From: Herbiconiux oxytropis
GTDB taxonomy: Bacteria; Actinomycetota; Actinomycetes; Actinomycetales; Microbacteriaceae
Assembly: GCF_024979315.1 (NCBI RefSeq)
Contig: NZ_JANLCK010000005.1
Span: forward strand, 124,001 to 188,000
Reading direction: 5' to 3'
DNA: 64,000 nucleotides
The notes beneath the pieces are model-generated. The model did no database searches. It saw nothing but the letters and a program-made list of their open reading frames with translations, and was not told the DNA's origin. Made by a program: the position numbers and the translations under genes. Positions 49,010 through 57,007 of the stretch are shown here, one piece after another (position 1 is the stretch's first letter; each line of letters opens with the position of its first letter).

Positions 49010-50217
49010 ATGCGCCGCGACGCGATCCGCGCCCCCTCGCCCAGCGCCCGCAGCTTCGCCTCGGCGATCTGCGGGTGCACGCGGCCGCCGAGCCCGCAGT
49101 CGGTCGACGCGATCACGTTCGAGGGCCCCACGAGCGACGCGAAGTTCTCGATCCGGTCGGCGATGAGCTCCGGATGCTCCACCACGTTCGTGGCGTGGCT
49201 CACAACCCCGGGCAGGATCTTCTTGCCCTCGGGCAGCTCCACGTCGCGCCACACCTTCCACTCGTGCTCGTGCCGCACGTTGGCGGCCTCGAACGTGTAC
49301 TGCCCGGCGTTCACCTCGAGCATGAGCGGCGCGATGTGCCGGAACTCCAGGTCGGTGGTGTGCGGCCCGTGCCAGCTGCCCCAGCACAGGTGGTAGCGGA
49401 TGCGGTCGGTCGGCAGACCGCGGAGCGCATGGTTGAGCGCTTCGACCCGGATGCGGGTGAACGCCAGGTAGTCCTCCACGGTCGGCGCCGGGTTGATCTG
49501 GTCCCAGTTCTCGGCCATCGACGGGTCGTCGAGCTGCAGGATGAGCCCTCCGTCGATGATGGCGGTGTACTCATCGCGCATCACCTCGGCCCAGGCCCAG
49601 ATGTGCTCCTCGTCGGTGGAGTGGAAGTCGTTGCGGATGCGGGCGCCCGATCCGGGCGCGATCGAGGTGATGAAGCCGTCCTGGATTCCCGTGGCGTCGA
49701 GCGCGTCGCGGAGGTTCCGCACATCGGAGGCGATGGCCTCCTGCCCGATGTAGCGCAGCGGGCCCGTCGTGCTCGGGAACGCCGTGGCGCGCGAGCCCGT
49801 GGCGATCCCCGAGTCGGGGTCGGCGTAGGCGTCGGCGAACTCCTGGCGGTCGCGCCGGTCCGTGAAGCTCGTGAGCCTCACCCTCCCGGGCTCGGAGCGC
49901 ACGGGTCCCTCGTTGAAGACGTCGACATCGGTCACCGAGAGGCCGCCCACGCGCTGGAACGAGTACGACCACCAGGCGCCGTAGTCGACCGCACTCGTCA
50001 TGGCCTTGCCGAACTCACCGTCGCCCGGCACGGTGATGCCGTAGTCGGCCTGGCGCGCCACGAGGTCGGCGACCGCGCTCGAGAGCAGTGCGTCGAACTC
50101 GGCGGTGCGCTCGAGGGTGAAGCCGTCATCGGCGATTCGCCGCGCGTCGTTCGCCGCGATCAGTTCGGGTGTGCGGGGAAGGCTTCCGGCGTGGGTGGTC
50201 TCGATCCGCTCGGTCAT
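49000..50217 (-). CDS. MetE C-terminal-like (cobalamin-independent methionine synthase II family) protein
   Basis: A 405-aa protein with the UROD/MetE barrel: TTHAGSLPRTPELIAAN at the start, PGDGEFGK, DGGLILQLDDPSMAENW, YHLCWGSWHGPH (His-x-Cys zinc ligands) and ASTDCGLGGRVHP (third zinc Cys). Full MetE is about 750 aa; this has only the catalytic half, as in archaeal-type MetE and in alkyl-coenzyme M or related methyltransferases, so its substrate may not be homocysteine. A TAGGTT -10 box 7 nt before the ATG at 50217 supports the start. Its end overlaps the PucR-type gene by 10 bp. Confidence 0.85.
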   Translation of the reverse strand: MTERIETTHAGSLPRTPELIAANDARRIADDGFTLERTAEFDALLSSAVADLVARQADYGITVPGDGEFGKAMTSAVDYGAWWSYSFQRVGGLSVTDVDVFNEGPVRSEPGRVRLTSFTDRRDRQEFADAYADPDSGIATGSRATAFPSTTGPLRYIGQEAIASDVRNLRDALDATGIQDGFITSIAPGSGARIRNDFHSTDEEHIWAWAEVMRDEYTAIIDGGLILQLDDPSMAENWDQINPAPTVEDYLAFTRIRVEALNHALRGLPTDRIRYHLCWGSWHGPHTTDLEFRHIAPLMLEVNAGQYTFEAANVRHEHEWKVWRDVELPEGKKILPGVVSHATNVVEHPELIADRIENFASLVGPSNVIASTDCGLGGRVHPQIAEAKLRALGEGARIASRRIYG

Positions 50218-50224
50218 GCCGCCC

Positions 50225-50230
50225 AACCTA
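50225..50230 (-). promoter_or_regulatory. Leaderless-type -10 element (TAGGTT)
   Basis: On the minus strand TAGGTT ends 7 nt before the ATG at 50217 and overlaps the stop codon of the gene upstream. Confidence 0.4.
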
Positions 50231-50923
50231 CTGCGAGCCGCCCTCCTGGTCGAGCAGTTCCGAGGCGCTGGTGGTGCAGCTCGCGGTCGCGTACGCTCCG
50301 GAGCTCTCCTGCTCCACGAGGATGCGGCCGTCGAGGATGATCCGGCAGATGACCGTGCCGTCGTCGGCCCCGTTCACGGCCGTGAGCGTGTAGCTCGCGT
50401 AGGTGTCGGCGCCGCCGAAGGCCACGTCGAAGTCCTCCTCGAAGGGCAGTCTCTGAGAGGTGACCTGCTCGGTGGTCTCGACGCCGTCGGCCGAGATCGT
50501 GTAGGTGATGTCGACGTCCGATCCGGTGCCCTCGACCTGGTAGACGAGCGGGATCTCGGTGGTGTCGAGCACGCCGTCCGGGCTGCCCGCGGGGTCGAGC
50601 AGGTTGCCGAAGAACAGGAAGGTGTAGACGATCGCGAGGATGCTCGAGAGCACGAGCGCGATGAATCCGAGGACCGCCCCGGCGACGGCGGAGCCCTTCG
50701 GCCCGGTGCGGATGATGCCGATGATGCCGAGCACCACGGCCGCCAGCGCGATCAGCACCGCGAGGAAGTTGAAAATCGGGATGAAGGCCCCCACGAAGGC
50801 CACGATCCCCGCGATCAGCGCGGCGAGCCCGAAGCGGTTGCGGGCAGCTGCGGCCGTGGCCGGCGTCGTGGGGCCCTGCGGCGTCTGCGGAGCGGGCTGG
50901 TAGGGCGGCGGCTGCGAGGTCAT
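50228..50923 (-). CDS. DUF4190-like membrane protein with extracytoplasmic domain
   Basis: A 231-aa protein. A Pro/Gln-rich N-terminus (MTSQPPPYQPAPQTPQ) precedes three close membrane helices (FGLAALIAGIVAFVGAFIPIF, LAVLIALAAVVLGIIGIIRTG, AGAVLGFIALVLSSILAIVYTFLFF), the layout of DUF4190 proteins. The last ~125 residues form an outside beta domain similar to MmpS-type domains (YQVEGTGSDVDITYTISADG, GTVICRIILDGRILVEQESSGAYATASC) with two cysteines. The function is unknown; MmpS-like domains often help lipid or siderophore export. Confidence 0.72.
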   Translation of the reverse strand: MTSQPPPYQPAPQTPQGPTTPATAAAARNRFGLAALIAGIVAFVGAFIPIFNFLAVLIALAAVVLGIIGIIRTGPKGSAVAGAVLGFIALVLSSILAIVYTFLFFGNLLDPAGSPDGVLDTTEIPLVYQVEGTGSDVDITYTISADGVETTEQVTSQRLPFEEDFDVAFGGADTYASYTLTAVNGADDGTVICRIILDGRILVEQESSGAYATASCTTSASELLDQEGGSQ

Positions 50924-51013
50924 GCCCTCGATGATGCCATGACGCCCGGCCTGCCACCGCGACGTCCCGGCCAGTCGCTACGCTGGAGTCGCGACGAGTG
51001 GGAGGATGCGACA

Positions 51014-51811
51014 GTGGCAGCCAGCGATGGATCCGACACTCAGGGTGCGACGACACCCCGCGCGGGTCGGCCACCGAGAGCCCGCAACGTCGGCATCGAG
51101 GGGCTGGGACCCATCGTGATCGTGCCGAGCGAACCGGCCTCCAACGAGATCGCCCGCGCCCTCATCGACTACATCCGCGCGGGCCACGTGGGCCCGGGAG
51201 AGAAGCTCCCCTCCGAGCGCCAGCTGAGCGAGTCGCTCGGTGTGGGCCGCTCCACCATCCGTGAAGCGCTCAAGTCGCTCGGCCTTCTGGGGCTCATCGA
51301 GTTCCGGCACGGCGGCGGGACCTATTACCGTGGTGCCGACTCTGACCTGCTGCCGCGGGTGATCGAGTGGGGACTGCTGCTCGGCGAGCGCCACACCACG
51401 GATCTCGTCGAGGCGAGACAGCACCTCGAGCGCATCACGAGCGGCCTCGCCGCCCAGCGCCGCGACGACCACGACCTCCTCGTGATCGGCACAGCCCTCG
51501 ATGCCATGCGGGACGCCCGCACCACCGAGCAGTTCGTCGACGCCGACGTGGCGTTCCACCTCGCGATCGCCGACGCATCCGGGAACGTGGCCCTGGCCAA
51601 CATGCTGAAGAGCATCGCCGCCCTCCTCCGCGTGTGGATCCACCGCGTGATGGACGCCGAATCGAGCTTCGAGGTCTCCTACCTCGAGCATGTCCCCGTG
51701 CTGGCGGCGATCCGGGAGGGTGATCCGGTGGCGGCGACTGCCGCGATGGAGTCGCACATGGACCGAGCGAGCGGTCGCCTCCTCTCCACCCTGAGCGCGT
51801 CCGAGCGCTGA
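51014..51811 (+). CDS. GntR-family regulator, FCD subfamily
   Basis: A 265-aa regulator. The winged helix (~47-110) is SNEIARALIDYIRAGHVGPGEKLPSERQLSESLGVGRSTIREALKSLGLLGLIEFRHGGGTYY. The C-terminal FCD domain (~120-260) has VEARQHLERITSGLAAQR, ADVAFHLAIADASGN and EHVPVLAAIREGDPVAATAAMESHM, which hold the metal/ligand-binding His residues. The GTG at 51014 has GGAGG 9 nt upstream. It probably represses the following operon; TGGTCGACCA-type FadR/FCD operator sites lie in the gap. Confidence 0.9.
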   Translation: MAASDGSDTQGATTPRAGRPPRARNVGIEGLGPIVIVPSEPASNEIARALIDYIRAGHVGPGEKLPSERQLSESLGVGRSTIREALKSLGLLGLIEFRHGGGTYYRGADSDLLPRVIEWGLLLGERHTTDLVEARQHLERITSGLAAQRRDDHDLLVIGTALDAMRDARTTEQFVDADVAFHLAIADASGNVALANMLKSIAALLRVWIHRVMDAESSFEVSYLEHVPVLAAIREGDPVAATAAMESHMDRASGRLLSTLSASER

Positions 51812-51831
51812 GACACCTCACAGTGAATTTG

Positions 51832-51885
51832 TGGTCGACCAATTTGTCGTAAGTGGTTGACCAGTTGACCACTTACGGTCACAAT
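51832..51885 (+). promoter_or_regulatory. Operon promoter embedded in GntR operator sites
   Basis: TGGTCGACCA (51832-51841) is a perfect palindrome and TGGTTGACCA (51854-51863) a one-mismatch copy, 22 bp apart. A 9-bp inverted repeat GTAAGTGGT/ACCACTTAC spans 51849-51876. Inside it lies TTGACC (-35, 51857-51862), then 17 nt, then CACAAT (-10, 51880-51885). Binding would block this promoter. Confidence 0.6.
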
Positions 51886-51948
51886 GGACGAGACGCAGCC
51901 GATCGGTCTGGACCTCGGCACCCCCCCATCCACTCGAAGGAGAGCCCT

Positions 51949-51978
51949 GTGGCCACGATCAATGGAGATCGCACGTGA
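51949..51978 (+). CDS. Possible nine-codon leader peptide
   Basis: AAGGAGAG lies 6 nt before GTG at 51949, which opens a nine-codon frame (MATINGDRT) whose TGA overlaps the GTG of the next gene (GTGA). It has the best ribosome site in the region. It may couple translation or act as a leader; it may also be chance. Confidence 0.3.
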   Translation: MATINGDRT

Positions 51979-53390
51979 TCTACCGGCAGATGTTCGACAC
52001 GTTCCGCATCCGTGATGAGGTGCGCACCGCGGTGATCGGCGCCGGCCAGTACGCCACCGCGATCGTCACCCAGGAGCGCCACACGCCGTACCTCCGCGTC
52101 ACGGTCGTGGCGGACGTCGACCTCGCCAACGCTCGCGAGGCCCTCGCCAAGGCGGGCTGGACCGACGACGACGTGGCCTACGCGGCCACCGCGGCCGAGG
52201 CCGAGGCGGCGATCGCCCAGGGCAGACGGGTGTACACCGACCAGCCCGCGATCGTCGCTCGGATCGGAGCCGTCGACATCGTCGTGGAGAGCACCGGGGT
52301 CCCCGAGGCGGGTGCCCGCTACGCCTTCGACGCCATCGCGAACGGCAAGCACGTCGCGATGGTCACGAAGGATCTCGACGTGACCATCGGCCCCATCCTC
52401 CGCCGCCTCGCCGACGAGAAGGGCGTCGTCTACACCCCGGTCGACGGCGACCAGCATGGCCTCCTCATCCAGCTCGTCGAATGGGCGAAGTCCATCGGCC
52501 TGAGCGTCATCACCGCGGGGAAGGCCACCGACGGGGAGTTCGTCTACGACCCGGACGCCGCCACCGTGACCATCCACACCGACAAGACGATCCACCCGCC
52601 CTTCCAGGAGACCGTGCAGATCTCGCCGGAGGACGCGGAGTTCCTCGGCCCGATCCCCGAGGGCGCCGCAGCCGCCTACATCGCCGAACGGGCGAGGATA
52701 CTCGCTGCCCTCCCCCAGCCTGGCTCCTACGACCTCTGCGAGATGACGGTGGCCGCGAACTACACCGGCTTCGCACCCCAGGTCGACACCCTGCTCCACG
52801 CCCCGCTCCGGATCACGGAGATCCCTCTGGCCTACGCTCCCGAGGCCGACGGCGGGGTCATCCGCCAGGACGGGACCATCGATCTCGCCACGTGCCTCCG
52901 GGAGCCCGCGGAGTCCGGACTCGGCGGCGGCGTCTTCATCGTGGTGCGCGCCGACAACGCATACTCCAACCACATCATGGTGACCAAGGGCCAGATCGCG
53001 AATGCCGACGGGAGCGCGACGGTGATCTACCGCCCGTACCATCTGTGCGGCGTCGAGACCTCGACCTCTCTTCTTGTCGCGGGACTGCTCGGGCTCAACA
53101 CGGGCGGCGACGACTACCGCCCACGCTTCGACCTCGTGAAGGTCGCGGCTCGCGACATCGCCGCCGGAGAGGTGTTCGGCAACGACCACAGCCCTCAGCT
53201 CACGGCGCGCATCGTCCCCGGTGCGGCGATCGGCGAAGGCAATCCCGCCGCGGCGCACCTGCTCACCGGCAACCGCGCAGCCGTCGACATCCCCGCCGGC
53301 ACCCTCATCACCTACGACCTGGTCGAGCGCCCCGCCGACTCACTGCTCTGGGAGCTGCGCGAGCGTCAAGACGCCGCGTTCCTCGCCTGA
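51975..53390 (+). CDS. SAF-domain NAD(P)-dependent oxidoreductase (homoserine dehydrogenase-like)
   Basis: A 471-aa protein. The N-terminal Rossmann fold has RTAVIGAGQYATAIV, VVADVDLANAREAL, VDIVVESTGVPEAGARYAFDAIANGKHVAMVTKD. The middle resembles the homoserine-dehydrogenase substrate domain, and the last ~100 residues form a SAF domain (VKVAARDIAAGEVFG, NRAAVDIPAGTLITYDLVE). Such fusions occur in operons for sugar-acid or branched-acid catabolism, where they act as dehydrogenases; the substrate is unknown. The GTG start has GGAG 7 nt upstream and overlaps a tiny upstream frame. It is the first large gene of the GntR-controlled operon. Confidence 0.78.
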   Translation: MIYRQMFDTFRIRDEVRTAVIGAGQYATAIVTQERHTPYLRVTVVADVDLANAREALAKAGWTDDDVAYAATAAEAEAAIAQGRRVYTDQPAIVARIGAVDIVVESTGVPEAGARYAFDAIANGKHVAMVTKDLDVTIGPILRRLADEKGVVYTPVDGDQHGLLIQLVEWAKSIGLSVITAGKATDGEFVYDPDAATVTIHTDKTIHPPFQETVQISPEDAEFLGPIPEGAAAAYIAERARILAALPQPGSYDLCEMTVAANYTGFAPQVDTLLHAPLRITEIPLAYAPEADGGVIRQDGTIDLATCLREPAESGLGGGVFIVVRADNAYSNHIMVTKGQIANADGSATVIYRPYHLCGVETSTSLLVAGLLGLNTGGDDYRPRFDLVKVAARDIAAGEVFGNDHSPQLTARIVPGAAIGEGNPAAAHLLTGNRAAVDIPAGTLITYDLVERPADSLLWELRERQDAAFLA

Positions 53391-53398
53391 CTCATCTC

Positions 53399-53413
53399 TC
53401 CCGGTTGCCGGGA
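53399..53413 (+). other. Small intercistronic hairpin
   Basis: TCCCGG-TTG-CCGGGA is a perfect 6-bp stem with a 3-nt loop just after the oxidoreductase stop and before the transporter ribosome site. It may protect or attenuate the message. Confidence 0.3.
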
Positions 53414-53442
53414 CCTCTACGTGAAGGAGCGTGGAACACAGC

Positions 53443-54915
53443 ATGATCACCGCACTCGCCTGGGTCATGATCATCGTCTTCATGGCGCTGATCATGGCTC
53501 GCAAGATCCATCCCTTCGTCGGCCTGGCCTTCATCCCGGTGGCGTTCACCGTGCTGGGCGTCTTCCTCGGCGTGTTCACGAACACCGTGGCCGAACAGCT
53601 CGAGAAGCCTGCGGCCGACGTCTCCGTGCTCGACCAGCTGCAGGCTATGGGCGACTGGGCCAAGGAGGGCATGGTCACCACCTCGGCCACGGCCTTCCTG
53701 CTCCTGTTCGCCATCACCTTCTTCTCGGTGATGCTTCACGTGGGCCTGTTCGACCCGGTCACCAAGGCCATCCTCAAGATCGCCAAGGGCGATCCGCTGA
53801 AGGTCATGGTCGGCACGGGCATCATCTCGGCGATCGTCTCGCTCTCGGGCGACGGCACGACCACCACCTTGATCGTCTGCACCGCACTCATCCCCATCTA
53901 TCAACGCCTGGGCATGCGTCTGCTCGATCTCGCCGTGGTGCTCATCCTCATGAACACCATCCTCAACCTGCTCCCGTGGAGCGGTCCCACGGCCCGTGTG
54001 CTCGCGGTCATGCCCGACATCGACCCCAATGAGATGCTGCGGGCCCTCGCCCCCGGCATGATCGCGTCCGTCGTCTTCGTGCTGCTCGTGTGCGTGTTCC
54101 TCGGCTTCCGTGAGCGCAAGCGCCTCGGCATCGTCGAACTCACGGATGATGAGATCGATCGCATGATGGCCGCCTACGACCAGACCGGCGAGGCGGACGG
54201 CGACCTCGGCGGCGCGAGCGGCGGTGGCCCCGGTGGAGCCGCCCCGGCCGGAGACGGCGGAGTGGCTGTGCTCACCGTGAGGAAGAGCAAGGTCGTGATG
54301 GTCGTCAACTGGGTGCTCACGATCGCGGCACTCACGCTCCTCGTCCTCGGCGTCTTCGCCCCGGTGTTCATCTTCCTGGTCGGGACCCTGCTGGCGTTCC
54401 TGATCAACTTCCCCAAGATCGACAAGCTCAAGGCGTTCATCGACTCGGTGTCGCCCGACGTGCTGCAGACGGTCGTCATGGTGATCGGGGCAGGCGTCTT
54501 CCTCGGCCTGTTCTCCAACAGCGGCATGTCCAATGCCGTGGCGCAGAGCATGGTCGATGTCATCCCGGCATCACTCGCCTCGCAGTGGCCGCTGATCACC
54601 ACCCTCATCTCGGCACCCGGCGGGTTCTTCCTCTCCAACGACGGCTTCTTCTACGGCGTGCTGCCCGTGCTCGCCACGGCGGGAGAGGCGTACGGCTTCA
54701 CCGAGTTCCAGATCGGCTACGCCTCCCTCATGGGTCAGGCCTTCCACATGCTGAGCCCGTTGACGGCGTTCATCTACCTGCTGCTCAACATGACCCGCCA
54801 GGACCTGGGGAAGTGGCAGCGCTCGGCCGGCAAGTGGGCTCTCGGCATCTTCATCATCCTCATCCTGGTGTCGATCGCCACGGGCACGCTCGTGGTGAGC
54901 GGACCGGGCAGCTGA
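53443..54915 (+). CDS. CitMHS-family carboxylate transporter
   Basis: A 490-aa transporter with about 11-12 membrane helices. The start MITALAWVMIIVFMALIMARKIHPFVGL matches CitMHS family N-termini, which favours the ATG at 53443 over a GTG at 53431. Conserved pieces are FSVMLHVGLFDPVTKAILKIAKGDPLKVMVGTGIISAIVSLSGDGTTTTLIV and LGLFSNSGMSNAVAQSMV, and SLMGQAFHMLSPLTAFIYLLLNMT near the end. A ~40-residue Gly/Ala linker splits the two halves. CitMHS proteins carry citrate-metal complexes or other carboxylates with cations. In this operon it may import the acid degraded by the other enzymes. Confidence 0.87.
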   Translation: MITALAWVMIIVFMALIMARKIHPFVGLAFIPVAFTVLGVFLGVFTNTVAEQLEKPAADVSVLDQLQAMGDWAKEGMVTTSATAFLLLFAITFFSVMLHVGLFDPVTKAILKIAKGDPLKVMVGTGIISAIVSLSGDGTTTTLIVCTALIPIYQRLGMRLLDLAVVLILMNTILNLLPWSGPTARVLAVMPDIDPNEMLRALAPGMIASVVFVLLVCVFLGFRERKRLGIVELTDDEIDRMMAAYDQTGEADGDLGGASGGGPGGAAPAGDGGVAVLTVRKSKVVMVVNWVLTIAALTLLVLGVFAPVFIFLVGTLLAFLINFPKIDKLKAFIDSVSPDVLQTVVMVIGAGVFLGLFSNSGMSNAVAQSMVDVIPASLASQWPLITTLISAPGGFFLSNDGFFYGVLPVLATAGEAYGFTEFQIGYASLMGQAFHMLSPLTAFIYLLLNMTRQDLGKWQRSAGKWALGIFIILILVSIATGTLVVSGPGS

Positions 54916-54980
54916 GCGGCCCCGCAGACCGTCGACCATCCATCACGACCCCCCAGCCGATTACGCGAAGGACAATCAGA

Positions 54981-55688
54981 ATGACCACGCAGACCGGACG
55001 CCCCCTCGTCGCTCTCGTCAGCGCCGTCCGAGCCGCCATCCCGCCCGCGGAGGCCGCGTTCGCGGCGGAGTTCCCCGGGGCCGAGCTGTGGAACATCCTC
55101 GACGATCGCCTGCTCGCCGAGGTCGATGATCGAGGCGGGCTCACTCCCGAGCTCGCGTCGAGAATGGAGAGGCTCATCCGCCACGCCATCACGGAAGGTG
55201 CCGACGGCGTGCTGGTTACCTGCTCTGTCTACGGCAGCGTCGTGCACGCGCTGAAGGCAGCGGATGCGACGGCTGGGCTCCCCGTACCGGCATTCGCCTC
55301 CGACGATGCCGCCTTCGCGGCGGTGCTGGCAGGCGGTCACCGCTCGGTGCTGCTCCTCTCCCCGGCACGGGCTCCGCTCGCGGACTCGTTCGAGCGGCTC
55401 TCGGCCGCAGCGACCGCGGCGGGAGTCGACATCGCGATCACGGCGGCGGTGGCGGAGGGCGCTCCCGCGGCCGCCGCCGCCGGAGATGTCGAGATGCTCG
55501 CCGAGATCCTGCACGACACCTACCTGACCGACGGCGCCGGGGTGGACGCGGTGCTCCTCGGGCAGTACTCGCTCTCCCCCGCGGGACCCGCGTTGGCCGA
55601 ACGGATCGGGCTGCCGGTGCTCACGGCGCCCCACCGCGCCGCGGTCGCGCTCCGCGAGGCCGTCGAGCAGGGAGGTCGGCTGCCGTGA
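54981..55688 (+). CDS. Asp/Glu racemase-superfamily protein with a single cysteine
   Basis: A 235-aa protein of the aspartate/glutamate racemase fold: LVALVSAVRAAIPPAEAAF, DGVLVTCSVYGSVVHAL (Cys81) and HRSVLLLSPARAPLADSFERL. Racemases use two cysteines; here the second position reads LLGQYSLSPAGPAL, and Cys81 is the only cysteine in the protein. It therefore cannot be a normal two-base racemase and may be an isomerase, decarboxylase or lyase of the superfamily. AAGGA precedes the ATG by about 10 nt. Its stop overlaps the GTG of the kinase gene (GTGA). Confidence 0.78.
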   Translation: MTTQTGRPLVALVSAVRAAIPPAEAAFAAEFPGAELWNILDDRLLAEVDDRGGLTPELASRMERLIRHAITEGADGVLVTCSVYGSVVHALKAADATAGLPVPAFASDDAAFAAVLAGGHRSVLLLSPARAPLADSFERLSAAATAAGVDIAITAAVAEGAPAAAAAGDVEMLAEILHDTYLTDGAGVDAVLLGQYSLSPAGPALAERIGLPVLTAPHRAAVALREAVEQGGRLP

Positions 55689-57007
55689 CCTCCGCCTCCG
55701 CCCCTGCACCCGGTGCGATCGGCGCGATCGCCGACGACTTCACAGGAGGCACCGACGTAGCGGTCGCCTTCCGCCGGGCGGGCCTGCGCACCGTCCTGCT
55801 GTTCGGGCCTCCGCGGCCGGATGAGGTGCTTCCCCCTCACGACGCCGTCGTGGTGGCGCTGAAGACGCGCACGATCGCCCCGGCCGAGGCGGTGCGACTC
55901 TCGGTCGAGGCCGCCACGTGGCTTCGTGAGCGCGGAGCCGAGCAGTTCTACTTCAAGTACTGCTCCACCTTCGACTCGCGACCCAGCGGCAACATCGGCC
56001 CGGTGGCCGATGCCCTGGCAGAGCTCCTGGGGGCATCACGAGTGGTGGTCGCACCGAGCTCGCCGGACCATCTGCGCACCCAGTACATGGGGCATCTCTT
56101 CGTCGACCGGATGCTGCTCTCGGACTCCCCCATGCGGCACCATCCGCTCACCCCCATGGTCGATTCCTCGGTGCCCCGACTGCTTCGGGCGCAGACCTCG
56201 CGGCCGGTCTCCCTCATCGACCTGCGGATGGTGCGGGCCGGCGCCGATCGCGTCCGTTCGCTGGTGGCCGATGCGCCCGACCGGAGCTACGTCGTGGTGG
56301 ACGCGCTCAGCGACTCCGACCTCGCAGAGGTAGGACTGGCGTGCGCCGACGACGTGCTCGTCACGGGCGCCGCGGGCCTCGCCGGCGGCCTCGGCGCCGC
56401 TCGGATGCACCGCCTGGGCGCTCGGACCGCGGCCGGGAGGCCGGCGTCGGCGCACCCGCCCTCGCCCGCGATCTCGGCCGGGTCCCGCTCCGCCGTGCTG
56501 GCCGGAAGCTGCTCCGCTCGAACCCTCGAGCAGGTGGAGCACATGCGGGAACGTCATCCCTCGTTCCTGCTGGACGCCGTGCTCACACCCGATCCCCAGG
56601 CGCTGGCCCGACAGGCCCTGGCGTGGTTCGACGAGCAGCCGGCCGATTCGACCGCGCTGATCTACTCGTCCATCCCGTCCGACCGGCTGGCCGAGGTGCA
56701 GCGACTGCTGGGGGTCGAGGGCGCCTCCGAGATCCTCGAGACCGCCATGGGCCGCGTGGCCCGCGGACTCGTCGAGCGCGGTGTGCGTCGCCTCGTGGTG
56801 GCCGGCGGTGAGACGTCCGGCGCCGTCGTGACCGCGCTCGAGGTCGGCGGCGGGGTCATCGGCGAGGAGGCGGCGCCGGGGGTGCCTTGGATCCACAGCA
56901 CCGGCCCGGTCGCGCTCGACCTGCTGCTGAAGTCCGGCAACTTCGGAGACCCGGAGCTCCTCACCCGCTCCATCCGCTCCACCGCTCAGAACGGGGCCGC
57001 CGCGTGA
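55685..57007 (+). CDS. DUF1537 four-carbon acid sugar kinase family protein
   Basis: A 440-aa protein with the DUF1537 pattern: IGAIADDFTGGTDVAVAFRRAGLRTVL, FYFKYCSTFDSRPSGNIGPVADAL, VDSSVPRLLRAQT and, in the C-terminal nucleotide domain, LVVAGGETSGAVVTALEVGG and LDLLLKSGNFGDPELL. Known members phosphorylate 3-oxo-tetronate, threonate, erythronate or related acids. The start is GTG overlapping the preceding stop, and the gene ends over the aldolase GTG. With the class II aldolase next to it, this matches the OtnK-OtnC pairing in which a phosphorylated oxo-acid is decarboxylated to a triose phosphate. Confidence 0.88.
   Translation: MTSASAPAPGAIGAIADDFTGGTDVAVAFRRAGLRTVLLFGPPRPDEVLPPHDAVVVALKTRTIAPAEAVRLSVEAATWLRERGAEQFYFKYCSTFDSRPSGNIGPVADALAELLGASRVVVAPSSPDHLRTQYMGHLFVDRMLLSDSPMRHHPLTPMVDSSVPRLLRAQTSRPVSLIDLRMVRAGADRVRSLVADAPDRSYVVVDALSDSDLAEVGLACADDVLVTGAAGLAGGLGAARMHRLGARTAAGRPASAHPPSPAISAGSRSAVLAGSCSARTLEQVEHMRERHPSFLLDAVLTPDPQALARQALAWFDEQPADSTALIYSSIPSDRLAEVQRLLGVEGASEILETAMGRVARGLVERGVRRLVVAGGETSGAVVTALEVGGGVIGEEAAPGVPWIHSTGPVALDLLLKSGNFGDPELLTRSIRSTAQNGAAA

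Noticed and set aside
46732-50340. A 1202-codon plus-strand open frame
   Set aside because: It overlaps the DUF917, PucR-type and MetE-like genes in the wrong frame and has Arg/Gly-rich shadow composition.
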